Assembly: GCA_002418885.1 (NCBI GenBank)
Contig: DIEZ01000055.1
Location: 24,945 to 76,066, forward strand
Source of the DNA: Syntrophaceae bacterium UBA5761
Lineage (GTDB): Bacteria > Desulfobacterota > Syntrophia > Syntrophales > UBA4778
Direction of reading: 5' to 3'
Length of the DNA: 51,122 nucleotides
The notes under the pieces: generated by a model
What the model saw: only the letters and a program-made list of their open reading frames with translations
Database searches by the model: none
Told to the model about the DNA's origin: nothing
Shown here: positions 8,395 to 16,386 of the stretch, piece by piece
Layout: the number at the start of each line of letters is the position of its first letter
How positions within the stretch are numbered: position 1 is the stretch's first letter
Translations under genes and position numbers: made by a program

Positions 8395-8419
8395 CCGCCG
8401 ACCCCACATCAGCGCCTAA

Positions 8420-8716
8420 TCAGTATTTTCCTTTCCGCTGTTGGCCGTAAGGGGACGCCTCGCGTTTTTTCCCCACGGCGTTTCCCCTGTCGTCGTAGAG
8501 ACGGGAGCCCCTGACCCGGTAAAGGGGGTTTTTGTCGAGGTCGTAGATCCGCGAACCTCGCAGGTAACCAACCTTGTTCCCGTCCCTGTCGAAGACCGTG
8601 TCGTTCCTGATGCGGTAAAGGAGATTATTGTCGTTGTCGTAGACCACCGTATCGGCGGCGGCTGTCGAACAGGCAAGGAACACGAGAACGGCGATTGCGA
8701 AGGCCAACTTTTTCAA
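8420..8716 (-). CDS. Secreted beta-repeat protein (5-fold beta-flower type)
   Basis: 98 residues, TTG start preceded by AAGGAGGG. A signal peptide (residues 1-21, cleavage near TAAA) is followed by four to five copies of a repeat of about 13 residues with the pattern xxYDxDxNxLYRIR: VVYDNDNNLLYRIR, TVFDRDGNKVGYLR, RIYDLDKNPLYRVR, RLYDDRGNAVGKK. Such arrays form small beta propeller- or flower-like periplasmic proteins of unknown function. The tail is basic (QQRKGKY). It follows the fused spermidine synthase-like gene on the same strand after about 50 bp and may be cotranscribed. Confidence 0.75.
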   Translation of the reverse strand: MKKLAFAIAVLVFLACSTAAADTVVYDNDNNLLYRIRNDTVFDRDGNKVGYLRGSRIYDLDKNPLYRVRGSRLYDDRGNAVGKKREASPYGQQRKGKY

Positions 8717-8767
8717 ACCAATCCCTCCTTGAGAATTTTACGGCGTCACGCATGGGCCTGGTGGCGG

Positions 8768-10324
8768 CTACCGGTTTTTCTTGTACCCGAACCGCTCCTC
8801 GAAGATAGGGGCGGTCAGATTGTCCACCGGGGCATAATCGTCGGTCAAGATGACATGGGGGCGTTTCGCCAGGTGTTCCTGGAGACGCTCCTGGGGAACG
8901 ACGTGGGACCTCATCTGGAAACCGCGTTCGTTCCTGGTGAAAACGATGAAGTCGTCGAAGTCTATTTTCTTGCGGCTCGCCACGACGACCCATGTGCTTA
9001 TCCCCTCGTAACTCGGGTTGATGGCGACGAGGTTCACATGACCCTTTCCGAACACCTCTTCGAGCGTACGTATGTAAGAAGGCAGGAAAAGGCCTTTCTC
9101 GTAATTGTCGATCAGGTTAGCTAGCAGGATGCCGTCCGGTTTGAGGAGCGCCGCCAGTTGAGCGGCGAATTCCCTCGTCGTCAGGTGGTAGGGGATCGAT
9201 AGGTCGTTAAAGGCATCGCCGAAGATAAAATCGTACTTCCCTTTTTCCTTACAGTTCATGACGAACCAGCGGGCGTCTTCGTTGAAGGAGCGTATCCGGG
9301 AGTCTTTCGGGATGCCGAGATACTCGTGGACTATCCGGGTGATCTCAGGGTCGATCTCGACGACGTCGATCTCCGCTGCGGGGTTCTTCGTCTCGAGGTA
9401 ACGGGGATAGGTGTACCCGCCTCCCCCGACGAAGAGCGTCTTTAGGGGTTTCGTGTCGCGCATCCGCCAGGTCACGAATTCATCGTAGATACGCAGATAT
9501 TCATAGTCCAGGTACGCGGGGTTGTCGAGCACGTTGATCGAATGGATGAGGTTGTCGAGGATCAGCGCCTCCGCCCGCTGTCCGTCCTTCGTATGGTATT
9601 TGGAGAGCTTGATCGTGTAGTAGTCGCTTTCCTTGTAGAGATAGTAGAGGTCCTTGTCGAGGGGCGGTTTGAAGGCATACCCGTAAAAGGCCAGGACCAG
9701 AGGAGCAAGGCAGGCGATGACGACGAGGACGGACCTCTTGCGGTTGAAGGCACCCCCGAAAACCAAGGCAGAGAGGATTAGGATCACCGCCACGGAGAGC
9801 AGGATGTTCCGCGTTCCCATCCAGGAGATGAGGAAGAAGCCTGTGGCGAAGGTCCCGATGATGGACCCGAGGGTCGAGAAGGCGTAGATTTTGCCGACCA
9901 CATTCCCGGTCTTCGAGAGGTTGTTGAGGGTGAGTTTCACCACCACGGGTGAAATCATGCCGAGGATACAAGAGGGGAGAAAAAATATGAAGGTGGTCAG
10001 AATCAGGATACGAACCATCAGTGTCGTCGGAAACTTGGCGGCCCCGATCAGGTTGGTCAGGGGGGAGATGGTCAGGGCGCCGAGGCCGGAGAGAAAGAGC
10101 AGCCAGCCGAGCGTGGAAGCCCTCGGGTAGCGGTCGGCGATCACCCCTCCCAAGTAAGCGCCTATGCTGATGCCGGCCAGGACGACGCCGATGATACTCG
10201 TCCATGTATAGAGTGAAACCCCCACGTAAGGGGCCATGATCCTGCCGGCCACGAGTTCGATGACCAGCGTGCAGAAGCTCGCGATGAAGACTACGATGTT
10301 TGCCTTGACGACTTCACTGTTCAT
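8768..10324 (-). CDS. Membrane-fused spermidine synthase-like protein
   Basis: 518 residues. The first about 220 form roughly seven membrane helices resembling an MFS half (MNSEVVKANIVVFIASFCT onward, with basic loops). The C-terminal half is an aminopropyltransferase/SAM domain: LFVGGGGYTYPRY (motif I), VVEIDPE, NEDARWFV, and FIFGDAFNDLSIPYHLTT, matching the spermidine synthase Asp and the P..LTT segment. Fused transporter-spermidine synthases are common in environmental bacteria; whether they make or export polyamines is unresolved. GAGGAG lies before the ATG. With the deoxyhypusine-synthase-like and deacetylase-like genes near 47 kb it could belong to polyamine metabolism (inference). Confidence 0.85.
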   Translation of the reverse strand: MNSEVVKANIVVFIASFCTLVIELVAGRIMAPYVGVSLYTWTSIIGVVLAGISIGAYLGGVIADRYPRASTLGWLLFLSGLGALTISPLTNLIGAAKFPTTLMVRILILTTFIFFLPSCILGMISPVVVKLTLNNLSKTGNVVGKIYAFSTLGSIIGTFATGFFLISWMGTRNILLSVAVILILSALVFGGAFNRKRSVLVVIACLAPLVLAFYGYAFKPPLDKDLYYLYKESDYYTIKLSKYHTKDGQRAEALILDNLIHSINVLDNPAYLDYEYLRIYDEFVTWRMRDTKPLKTLFVGGGGYTYPRYLETKNPAAEIDVVEIDPEITRIVHEYLGIPKDSRIRSFNEDARWFVMNCKEKGKYDFIFGDAFNDLSIPYHLTTREFAAQLAALLKPDGILLANLIDNYEKGLFLPSYIRTLEEVFGKGHVNLVAINPSYEGISTWVVVASRKKIDFDDFIVFTRNERGFQMRSHVVPQERLQEHLAKRPHVILTDDYAPVDNLTAPIFEERFGYKKNR

Positions 10325-10477
10325 GGAAATACTCCTCTATTAAGGACTGGCAAAGGAAATATCTAATTTTCGGTTTTTTTGCAACTGCGGCGAGATGCTG
10401 CGTCCGGTGGAACGCCCTTCCCCTCCGGCCGGTTCCCTGCTAAACTTCCCGCCGAAAAAACACCGGGGAGGTGAGCG

Positions 10478-10897
10478 ATGAAATCTTACAGGGAAGAACT
10501 TTGGTTCGACATCCCGTCGCGGCGGGCCTTCGTCAACATCACGGGCCGGGTCGAGGATTGTCTGAGAAAGAGCGGCATCCAGGAAGGCCTTGTCCTTGTC
10601 AACGCCATGCACATCACGGCATCGGTTTTCATCAACGACGACGAGCCGGGACTGCATCAAGATTACGATGAATGGCTCGAGAAACTAGCCCCCCATGAGC
10701 CCGTTTCCCGCTACCGTCACAACAGGACCGGCGAGGACAACGGGGACGCCCACCTGAAACGGCAGGTCATGGGGCGGGAGGTTGTCGTTGCCGTCACGAA
10801 AGGCAGGCTCGACTTCGGTCCCTGGGAGCAGATTTTCTACGGTGAGTTCGACGGCAGGAGGAGGAAGCGGGTGCTGGTGAAAATCATCGGGGAATAG
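10478..10897 (+). CDS. yjbQ: YjbQ/UPF0047 family protein (copy 1)
   Basis: 139 residues, the usual family length. The barrel has the signature [21 protein letters not shown], the ending [23 protein letters not shown], and conserved His residues. Some members have weak thiamine-phosphate synthase activity, but their main role is unknown. GGGGAGGTGAGCG precedes the ATG. It differs from copy 2 at 15865: the metal-site sequence here reads NAMHITASV where copy 2 has VPHTTAAVTINENADP, the more widespread form. It is transcribed divergently from the fused spermidine synthase gene. Confidence 0.85.
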   Translation: MKSYREELWFDIPSRRAFVNITGRVEDCLRKSGIQEGLVLVNAMHITASVFINDDEPGLHQDYDEWLEKLAPHEPVSRYRHNRTGEDNGDAHLKRQVMGREVVVAVTKGRLDFGPWEQIFYGEFDGRRRKRVLVKIIGE

Positions 10898-11097
10898 AGG
10901 CCTTTTCGCGTCACCGTGGGACTCGAGGGGTTCCGCCGGCGGACAAAAATTCCTTCTTGACAAGCTGCGAGCTTTAAACTATGGGACTGACATCATTGTC
11001 AAATGATTGCATATTCAAGGCCTGAAACCGTCCGATGCCGCGTGGGGGCGTGGGGGACGGTGACAGTTCATCCGGTAATCGGAAGAAAGGGACGGTC

Positions 11098-11289
11098 ATG
11101 AAAGTATACGTCGACGGAGAACTCTGTATCGGATGCGAAGCTTGCGTGGATGTCTGCCCGGAGGTTTTTGAGATGCAGGACGATGTAGCCGTGGTAAGAA
11201 TCGAGGATGATGTCCCGGAAGAACTGGAGGCCTCGGTGGAAGAGGCGGCCGAGTCCTGCGCCGTCGAGGCGATCATCATCGAGGACTGA
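11098..11289 (+). CDS. Monocluster 4Fe-4S ferredoxin
   Basis: 63 residues from the ATG at 11098, which follows GAAAGGG; the upstream in-frame ATG gives an unlikely Gly/Ser-rich leader. The sequence CIGCEACVDVCPEVF supplies three cluster cysteines plus a fourth that may form a disulfide, and SCAVEAI supplies the remote cysteine. The protein is strongly acidic, as expected of a low-potential electron carrier of clostridial or desulfovibrio type. It is monocistronic, followed by a candidate terminator; its redox partners cannot be told from position. Confidence 0.92.
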   Translation: MKVYVDGELCIGCEACVDVCPEVFEMQDDVAVVRIEDDVPEELEASVEEAAESCAVEAIIIED

Positions 11290-11346
11290 TTTCGTAAGAC
11301 TGCCGTATCGGGAACGCAGGCCGTTCATGGCATTCAATCTTACCCT

Positions 11347-11379
11347 CAGCCCGGCGGGGCTGAAGGGGCCCTTCTTTTT
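11347..11379 (+). terminator. Candidate intrinsic terminator after ferredoxin
   Basis: CAGCCC/GGGCTG (11347-11352, 11357-11362) makes a tight hairpin, directly followed by GAAGG-GGC-CCTTC and a TTTTT run. Either stem could serve termination. The remainder of the 268-bp gap 11290-11557 shows nothing recognisable. Confidence 0.55.
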
Positions 11380-11557
11380 CCCCCTTGACCTTATCCCTCT
11401 TTAAAGTCTCAGGCCGCGACGGCCCGCGAAAAAATTGTCCATGGCATGGGAACGAAGAGCGTTGTCGCCGGCAAGGTGAGCAATGGGAAGTTGTGACCTC
11501 GGCGGCAGCGCAAAACCGGCGCTATTGCGGCCGGCAGCGGGGGAAAGGGGCGCAAAA

Positions 11558-12178
11558 ATGAACAAAAAGAAACTCTTTCTCGTTTGCATAGCGGTCTTCC
11601 CGTTCATGGTCTGTACGGGGATCGTGTACTCCATCATGTCACTGTACATGGCCGAGGTCGGGCTGAGCAAGAGTCAGATCGGTTTCCTTTACACGAGCGG
11701 CGCCGTTGCCGGCGCCGTCGGCTCCCCTTTTCTCGGCGGCCTTGCCGACCGTTTCGGCCGAAAAAAGATACTCCTCCTTTCGATGGGGGGCTTTGCCGCC
11801 GTATTCACCGGGTACGCCCTGGCCCGGAGTTATATTCCCCTCTTTGTCATCCAAGTCGGAGAGGGGATCTCTTGGGCTGCCATGGCAGCGGCGACGACCG
11901 CCCTGGTAGCCGACCTTTCGACGCAGGAACACCGCGGCAAGGCGATGGGTATCTACAACATGACCTGGAACATGGGCTGGATCATCGGGCCCTCCATGGG
12001 GGGGATCCTTTCCGACCGCATGGGGTTTACCTTCACCTTCAAACTTTGTACTTGCCTGACCGTGTTCGGTCTCGTCCTCGCGCTCTTTTTCGTCCCCGGA
12101 AAGGGTCGAGGGACCGGCGGAAGCGGCAAAACGGCGCCGTCCGACCTCGCAGAATTTGATGAAATGAGAGGTAAATGA
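11558..12178 (+). CDS. Half-length MFS protein (six helices only)
   Basis: 206 residues from the ATG at 11558 (GAAAGGGG upstream). It matches only the N-terminal half of a major facilitator transporter: about six membrane helices, the loop 2-3 motif GGLADRFGRKK and the loop 4-5 region TTALVADLSTQEHRGKAMG, ending in a charged tail (PSDLAEFDEMRGK) at a proper stop. No frame after it encodes the missing half; the next gene begins within about 60 bp. It could be a real half-size protein that dimerises, a remnant after a deletion, or a non-transporting membrane protein. A full-length MFS gene occurs at 42973 for comparison. Confidence 0.75.
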   Translation: MNKKKLFLVCIAVFPFMVCTGIVYSIMSLYMAEVGLSKSQIGFLYTSGAVAGAVGSPFLGGLADRFGRKKILLLSMGGFAAVFTGYALARSYIPLFVIQVGEGISWAAMAAATTALVADLSTQEHRGKAMGIYNMTWNMGWIIGPSMGGILSDRMGFTFTFKLCTCLTVFGLVLALFFVPGKGRGTGGSGKTAPSDLAEFDEMRGK

Positions 12179-12234
12179 TGGTATAGAACCACTACCGATC
12201 AAAAGCCCGGAAATTCATCGAGGAGATTGTGCCC

Positions 12235-12825
12235 ATGGTCCGAAAGCCGACTTATACAGATGTGGCATGCCGGTATTTCAATCAAACGGGGAAGGAAAAC
12301 ACGAGACTTCTCCTGGAGGTCGCAGCCCGAAGGGCCGGAGAACTCGCCATCGGGAAGGTCATCGTCGCCACTTGCTCCGGCCGGACGGCCTTTGCAGCGA
12401 TAGAGGCCTTTCCCCCGGAGACGAAGATCGTCGCCGTCACTCATTACGCCGGTTTCGAGAAGCCGAACCTCCAGGAGCTGAGCGCAGCAAACCGGAGGAA
12501 ACTCGAATCCCTCGGGGTTTCCGTCCTCACCTGCCAGCATGCCTTCGGGGGTGTGGGACGCGGCATTAGGAGGAAACTCGCCACGTACCAGGTCGACGAG
12601 ATCATCGCCTATGCCCTGCGGACCTTCGGCCAGGGGACGAAGGTGGCGATCGAGGTCGCCCTTATGGCCGCCGACGCAGGCCTGGTAAGGACCGATGAAG
12701 ACGTGGTGACGATCGGCGGCACGGCGGAAGGGGCCGACACGGCCCTCGTGCTCCAGCCGGCGAACAGCTCGGACCTCTTCGAATTGAAAGTGAGGGAGGT
12801 CATCGCAAAACCCAAGATTTTTTAG
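12235..12825 (+). CDS. Stand-alone pyruvate kinase alpha/beta (C-terminal)-like protein
   Basis: 196 residues from the ATG at 12235 (GAGGAG 9 bases before; a GTG at 12229 is the alternative). It resembles the C-terminal allosteric domain of pyruvate kinase as a separate protein: KVIVATCSGRTAFAAIEAF, KIVAVTHYAGF, then a second alpha/beta segment ending TVVTIGGTAEGADTALVLQP-like (here VVTIGGTAEGADTALVLQP). No catalytic barrel is present, so it is not a kinase. The family function is unknown, possibly binding of a sugar phosphate. It heads a same-strand run with the peptidase (34 bp on) and the transglutaminase-like gene. Confidence 0.8.
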   Translation: MVRKPTYTDVACRYFNQTGKENTRLLLEVAARRAGELAIGKVIVATCSGRTAFAAIEAFPPETKIVAVTHYAGFEKPNLQELSAANRRKLESLGVSVLTCQHAFGGVGRGIRRKLATYQVDEIIAYALRTFGQGTKVAIEVALMAADAGLVRTDEDVVTIGGTAEGADTALVLQPANSSDLFELKVREVIAKPKIF

Positions 12826-12859
12826 TATTCGCCATTCACCTTGCCGATGGAGGTGCCGA

Positions 12860-14062
12860 ATGATTTTTACGCAGGAGCAACTGGAGAAGTACGCGGATGT
12901 GTTGTTGTGGGGTTTGAAGACTGCGCGGACGGGCAGCTACAAGAAGGGAGACATCGTCCTCGTCCAGAGCGACCTTGCCGCTATAAGCCTTGCAGAGGCC
13001 TTACAGCCGAAGCTGCTGGACATGGGGATGAACGTGGTCGTCCGCATCGGCGGCACTCCGAAGATGGAGCGCAATTTCTACGAAAGAACGAACCGGCGCC
13101 AACTAGTGTTTGTCGCACCCGGAGAGCGGGAACTTTACGGGAGCCTGAACGGGCGGATATTCCTCCATGCCCCCGAATCGCTCACACACCTCCAGGACAT
13201 CGACCCCAAGAAAATCGGCAAAGTCCTCATCGCCCGGAAGCCCTTGCGGGACCTGACCGAGAAGAGGGAAGAGAAAGGCCTCTTCGGGTGGACGCTCTGC
13301 CTCTTCCCGACGGCGGAACTAGCCCGGAAGGCGGGACTCTCCCTTAAGCGGTATGCCGACCAGGTCGGCCGGGCCTGCTACCTGGATCACGACGACCCGG
13401 CCAGGGAATGGAAGTCGATTCACCGGAAGGTGGCCATCATCAAACAATGGTTGAGCAGCCTGCCGGTCAAGGCCTTCCACATAGAGTCGGACAGCACGGA
13501 CCTCCGTGTCACGCCGGGGGAACATCGGCAGTGGCTGGGGATCTCAGGCCACAACATCCCCAGCTTCGAGATATTCCTCTCACCGGACTGGCGCGGCACG
13601 GAAGGGGTGTACTACGCAGACCAGCCGTCCTTCCGGAGCGGCAACTACATAGAAAAGGTGCGGCTGACCTTCAAGAAAGGGTCCGTCGCCAATGTCGAGG
13701 CGGAAAAGGGACTGGAATTCGCGAAAAAACAGATCGCCATGGACGCGGGGGCGGGGAGGGTGGGCGAGTTCTCGCTCACGGACAGACGTTTTTCCCGGAT
13801 CAACCACTTCATGGCGAGCACCCTTTTCGACGAAAACTTCGGGGGCCGTTACGGCAACTGCCACCTTGCCGTCGGGGCCTCGTACTCCGACACTTACAGC
13901 GGCGACCCCTCGAAGCTTACGAAGACGATGAAGAAGGCCCTCGGGTTCAACAACTCGGCCCTCCACTGGGACCTCGTAAACACGGAAAAGAAGACGGTCA
14001 CCGCACACCTGAAAACGGGGGAAAAAGTCGTCATCTACGACGGGGGGATTTTCAGATGGTGA
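12860..14062 (+). CDS. M29-type (thermophilic) aminopeptidase
   Basis: 400 residues, the usual size of metallo-aminopeptidase T family M29. Conserved blocks visible: NIPSFEIFLSPDW (normally N-PxGE-F-AP; the usual Gly before Glu is Phe here), VGEFSLTDRRFSRINHF, DENFGGRYGNCHLAVGASY and NNSALHWDLV, which hold the Glu/His/Asp ligands of the two-metal site. It removes N-terminal residues from peptides in the cytoplasm. GGAGG precedes the ATG. It sits between the pyruvate-kinase-C-like and transglutaminase-like genes, all codirectional. The Phe next to the presumed ligand Glu is slightly unusual. Confidence 0.85.
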   Translation: MIFTQEQLEKYADVLLWGLKTARTGSYKKGDIVLVQSDLAAISLAEALQPKLLDMGMNVVVRIGGTPKMERNFYERTNRRQLVFVAPGERELYGSLNGRIFLHAPESLTHLQDIDPKKIGKVLIARKPLRDLTEKREEKGLFGWTLCLFPTAELARKAGLSLKRYADQVGRACYLDHDDPAREWKSIHRKVAIIKQWLSSLPVKAFHIESDSTDLRVTPGEHRQWLGISGHNIPSFEIFLSPDWRGTEGVYYADQPSFRSGNYIEKVRLTFKKGSVANVEAEKGLEFAKKQIAMDAGAGRVGEFSLTDRRFSRINHFMASTLFDENFGGRYGNCHLAVGASYSDTYSGDPSKLTKTMKKALGFNNSALHWDLVNTEKKTVTAHLKTGEKVVIYDGGIFRW

Positions 14063-14156
14063 CAGCCGCGGTGGTTCGTCCCCTTTGCCCCCGCCATCTT
14101 CCTTTTTTTGGGAAAGGACTTTCGGTAGGGGATGCCGGTATCGTAGGAGACGTCGA

Positions 14157-15857
14157 ATGATGACGAGAAGAGCGATTTTCGCCGCTCTTGCCGTACTCAT
14201 GCTCTGGTGCAGCCCCGTTTCGGCGGAAAATTACACCGTTGAAGGCGAGATGGGGTCGCAGATACGGTTTGAGATACAGAAGAGCGTGACGACCGTCGCC
14301 GGCGTGACCAAGCTCACGTTAAGCTTCGTCGTCCCCCCGACCTTTCAGTCCCCGACGTACAACCAGGAGATACAGGGGTTCGAACTCAAATTTTCTCCGG
14401 AACCGCAAGAGAAAAAGAAGACAGTCAACGAGCGGGGCCATGAAGTCGTTACGGCGACATGGGTAAAGCCGCCGCAGGGCATCGACGTCCGCCTTTCCTT
14501 TACCGCCCTGAACAACACCCACCTGAAGCCGATCGACACGGGCGTTCCCTTTCCTGTCCGGGATGTACCGGAGGACGTCAAGTACTACCTGAAAGCGACG
14601 GAACAAGTCCAGGCCGACGACCCCCGCATCGTGAAACGGGCGAAAGAACTGACCCGGGGAGTGACGACCGAATTCGACGCCGTACAGCGGATACTCACTT
14701 ACGTGATCGACAACGTCCGTTACGTGACGCCGCCCGCAAAGTGCGACGCCCTGTACGCGCTTGAGGCGGGAAGAGGCAACTGCCAGAATTTTTCCCACCT
14801 TGCAGCCGCCCTGATGCGGGCCGAAGGGATCCCGGCGAGGGTCGTGAACGGTATCACCCTCAACAAGCCCTTCGACCTGAAGCGCAAGGGCGGAGTCATC
14901 ACCTTTAAGATGGGACAGGGCCGCCATTCGTGGATCGAGGTCTGGTTTCCCGACCTCGGCTGGGTCCCCTTCGACCCGCAGCAGACGGCCATGTTCGTCT
15001 CCAACCGCTACATCCGGGTCGAAACGGGGGCGGACAACAACGAGACCGTCAACGACGGTCTGATGCGCTGGACACAAAGAAAGGGGAGCGACGGGGAACC
15101 GAACGCCCAGGAGACGATCAACGGCGATTTCAACGCGGACCGGGTGAATGTGGAGGGCAGGCGCCAGGATTACGGGCCCAAGAACCTCTTGCTCGTCCCT
15201 CACGTGAAGGCGGCCTTCAAGAAAATCGAGGTACCGCCCCCGCCCCCGCCGCCCGTGATCACAGCGGAAGAAAAAAAGGAACTGCGCTTTACCGTGCCTT
15301 TCCTGTTCGGGAACCTGGAATTCCCGGAGAACATCGATTTTGCCTTCCCGCCGACGCCCACGGTCGCAAAGGGCAAGACGAGATTCGAAAAAACGAAGAG
15401 CTTCTATGTCGAGACGGCGGAATACGTGACCACCAAGCTCACCCAGTATGCCCAGGTTTTCGTCCTGGTGAAACCGGTCCGTCTCCACAAGGTCGGCCTT
15501 GCCCTGCATAAATTCGGCGGTGACGGCCAGATCTGGGTCGACCTCTTCAAGGACGCAAACGACAAACCCGGCGAACAGATCACGACAAGCGAAATGGTGA
15601 ACCTGGACGACATCTCGGAAAGGCCCGGTTACCGCTGGCAGGATTTTGTGTTCAAGGACGAAATCACGCTCATGCCCGGCGCTTACTGGGTCGGCCTGGG
15701 CTTCACGGGGAGCCCCGTTCTGAACTGGTTCTACACCTACGGTAAGCCCGTCGGGCCGGTAGAGGGCACCCGGTACAAGGGCGTCTATGAAGAAGACTGG
15801 AGCGGGGCATTGAGCTACGAGTTCAACTACCGTGTGATTGGGATGACGACAAAATAG
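14157..15857 (+). CDS. Secreted transglutaminase-like protein
   Basis: About 566 residues from the ATG ATG pair at 14157. A signal peptide (residues 1-23, cleavage near PVSA) is followed by a beta domain (25-140) and a transglutaminase-like core: Cys in GRGNCQNFSHLAAALM, His in GRHSWIEVWF, Asp in GWVPFDPQ, the full papain-type triad. After a PPPPPPP linker comes a C-terminal beta-sandwich (about 410-565) resembling a carbohydrate- or protein-binding domain. It probably acts in the periplasm or outside as a protease or acyl transferase on protein or peptide. The following YjbQ gene starts 8 bp after the stop, so they are likely cotranscribed. Confidence 0.85.
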   Translation: MMTRRAIFAALAVLMLWCSPVSAENYTVEGEMGSQIRFEIQKSVTTVAGVTKLTLSFVVPPTFQSPTYNQEIQGFELKFSPEPQEKKKTVNERGHEVVTATWVKPPQGIDVRLSFTALNNTHLKPIDTGVPFPVRDVPEDVKYYLKATEQVQADDPRIVKRAKELTRGVTTEFDAVQRILTYVIDNVRYVTPPAKCDALYALEAGRGNCQNFSHLAAALMRAEGIPARVVNGITLNKPFDLKRKGGVITFKMGQGRHSWIEVWFPDLGWVPFDPQQTAMFVSNRYIRVETGADNNETVNDGLMRWTQRKGSDGEPNAQETINGDFNADRVNVEGRRQDYGPKNLLLVPHVKAAFKKIEVPPPPPPPVITAEEKKELRFTVPFLFGNLEFPENIDFAFPPTPTVAKGKTRFEKTKSFYVETAEYVTTKLTQYAQVFVLVKPVRLHKVGLALHKFGGDGQIWVDLFKDANDKPGEQITTSEMVNLDDISERPGYRWQDFVFKDEITLMPGAYWVGLGFTGSPVLNWFYTYGKPVGPVEGTRYKGVYEEDWSGALSYEFNYRVIGMTTK

Positions 15858-15864
15858 GTGTCCT

Positions 15865-16263
15865 ATGAAACAATTCTCTGTGAAAACGAACGCCCGTTTC
15901 GAGATGGTCGACATCACCCGCCGCGTCGGTGCCGTCGTCCGGGAGAGCAAGGTCACGAGCGGCGTCTGCCACGTCTTCGTCCCCCACACTACGGCGGCCG
16001 TCACGATCAACGAAAACGCCGACCCCAGCGTGCCGCGGGACATCCTGGCCGAGTTGGACAAGGTGATCCCACTCAACGACAACTACCGCCACATGGAGGG
16101 GAACGCCGCGGCACATATCAAGGCCTCTCTCGTCGGTCCCTCTGAGACCGTTTTCGTCGATAACGGTGAACTGGTTCTGGGTACGTGGCAGTCCCTCTTT
16201 TTCTGCGAGTTCGACGGACCCCGCACGAGGCGGGTGCTCGTCGAGGTAGTGGGCGCCGAATAA
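15865..16263 (+). CDS. yjbQ: YjbQ/UPF0047 family protein (copy 2)
   Basis: 132 residues. It carries the family signature in its common form, VCHVFVPHTTAAVTINENAD and NYRHMEGNAAAHIKASL, and the ending LGTWQSLFFCEFDGPRTRRV. The conserved His residues of the putative metal site are present. The start follows the transglutaminase-like stop by 7 bases with TAGGTG as a weak binding site, so expression is probably coupled. It is the second paralogue within 5.5 kb and is clearly divergent from copy 1. Function as for the family: unresolved, with secondary thiamine phosphate synthase activity reported for members. Confidence 0.9.
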   Translation: MKQFSVKTNARFEMVDITRRVGAVVRESKVTSGVCHVFVPHTTAAVTINENADPSVPRDILAELDKVIPLNDNYRHMEGNAAAHIKASLVGPSETVFVDNGELVLGTWQSLFFCEFDGPRTRRVLVEVVGAE

Positions 16264-16386
16264 AGTCCTTGACATCGACCATGGGTTTGTTTTGAATGTA
16301 CCCGTCTTTCTGAACGATGTGGCGCCTTGATTTCGCGACAACCACGTTTTCTCTTTTGGTCCGACATTTAAGCAGGCAGCCGGGAC

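Noticed and set aside
14319..16082. Long open frame antisense to the transglutaminase-like gene
   Set aside because: High GC creates long antisense frames; Arg/Val/His-rich translation without any domain, while the plus-strand gene has a full catalytic triad.
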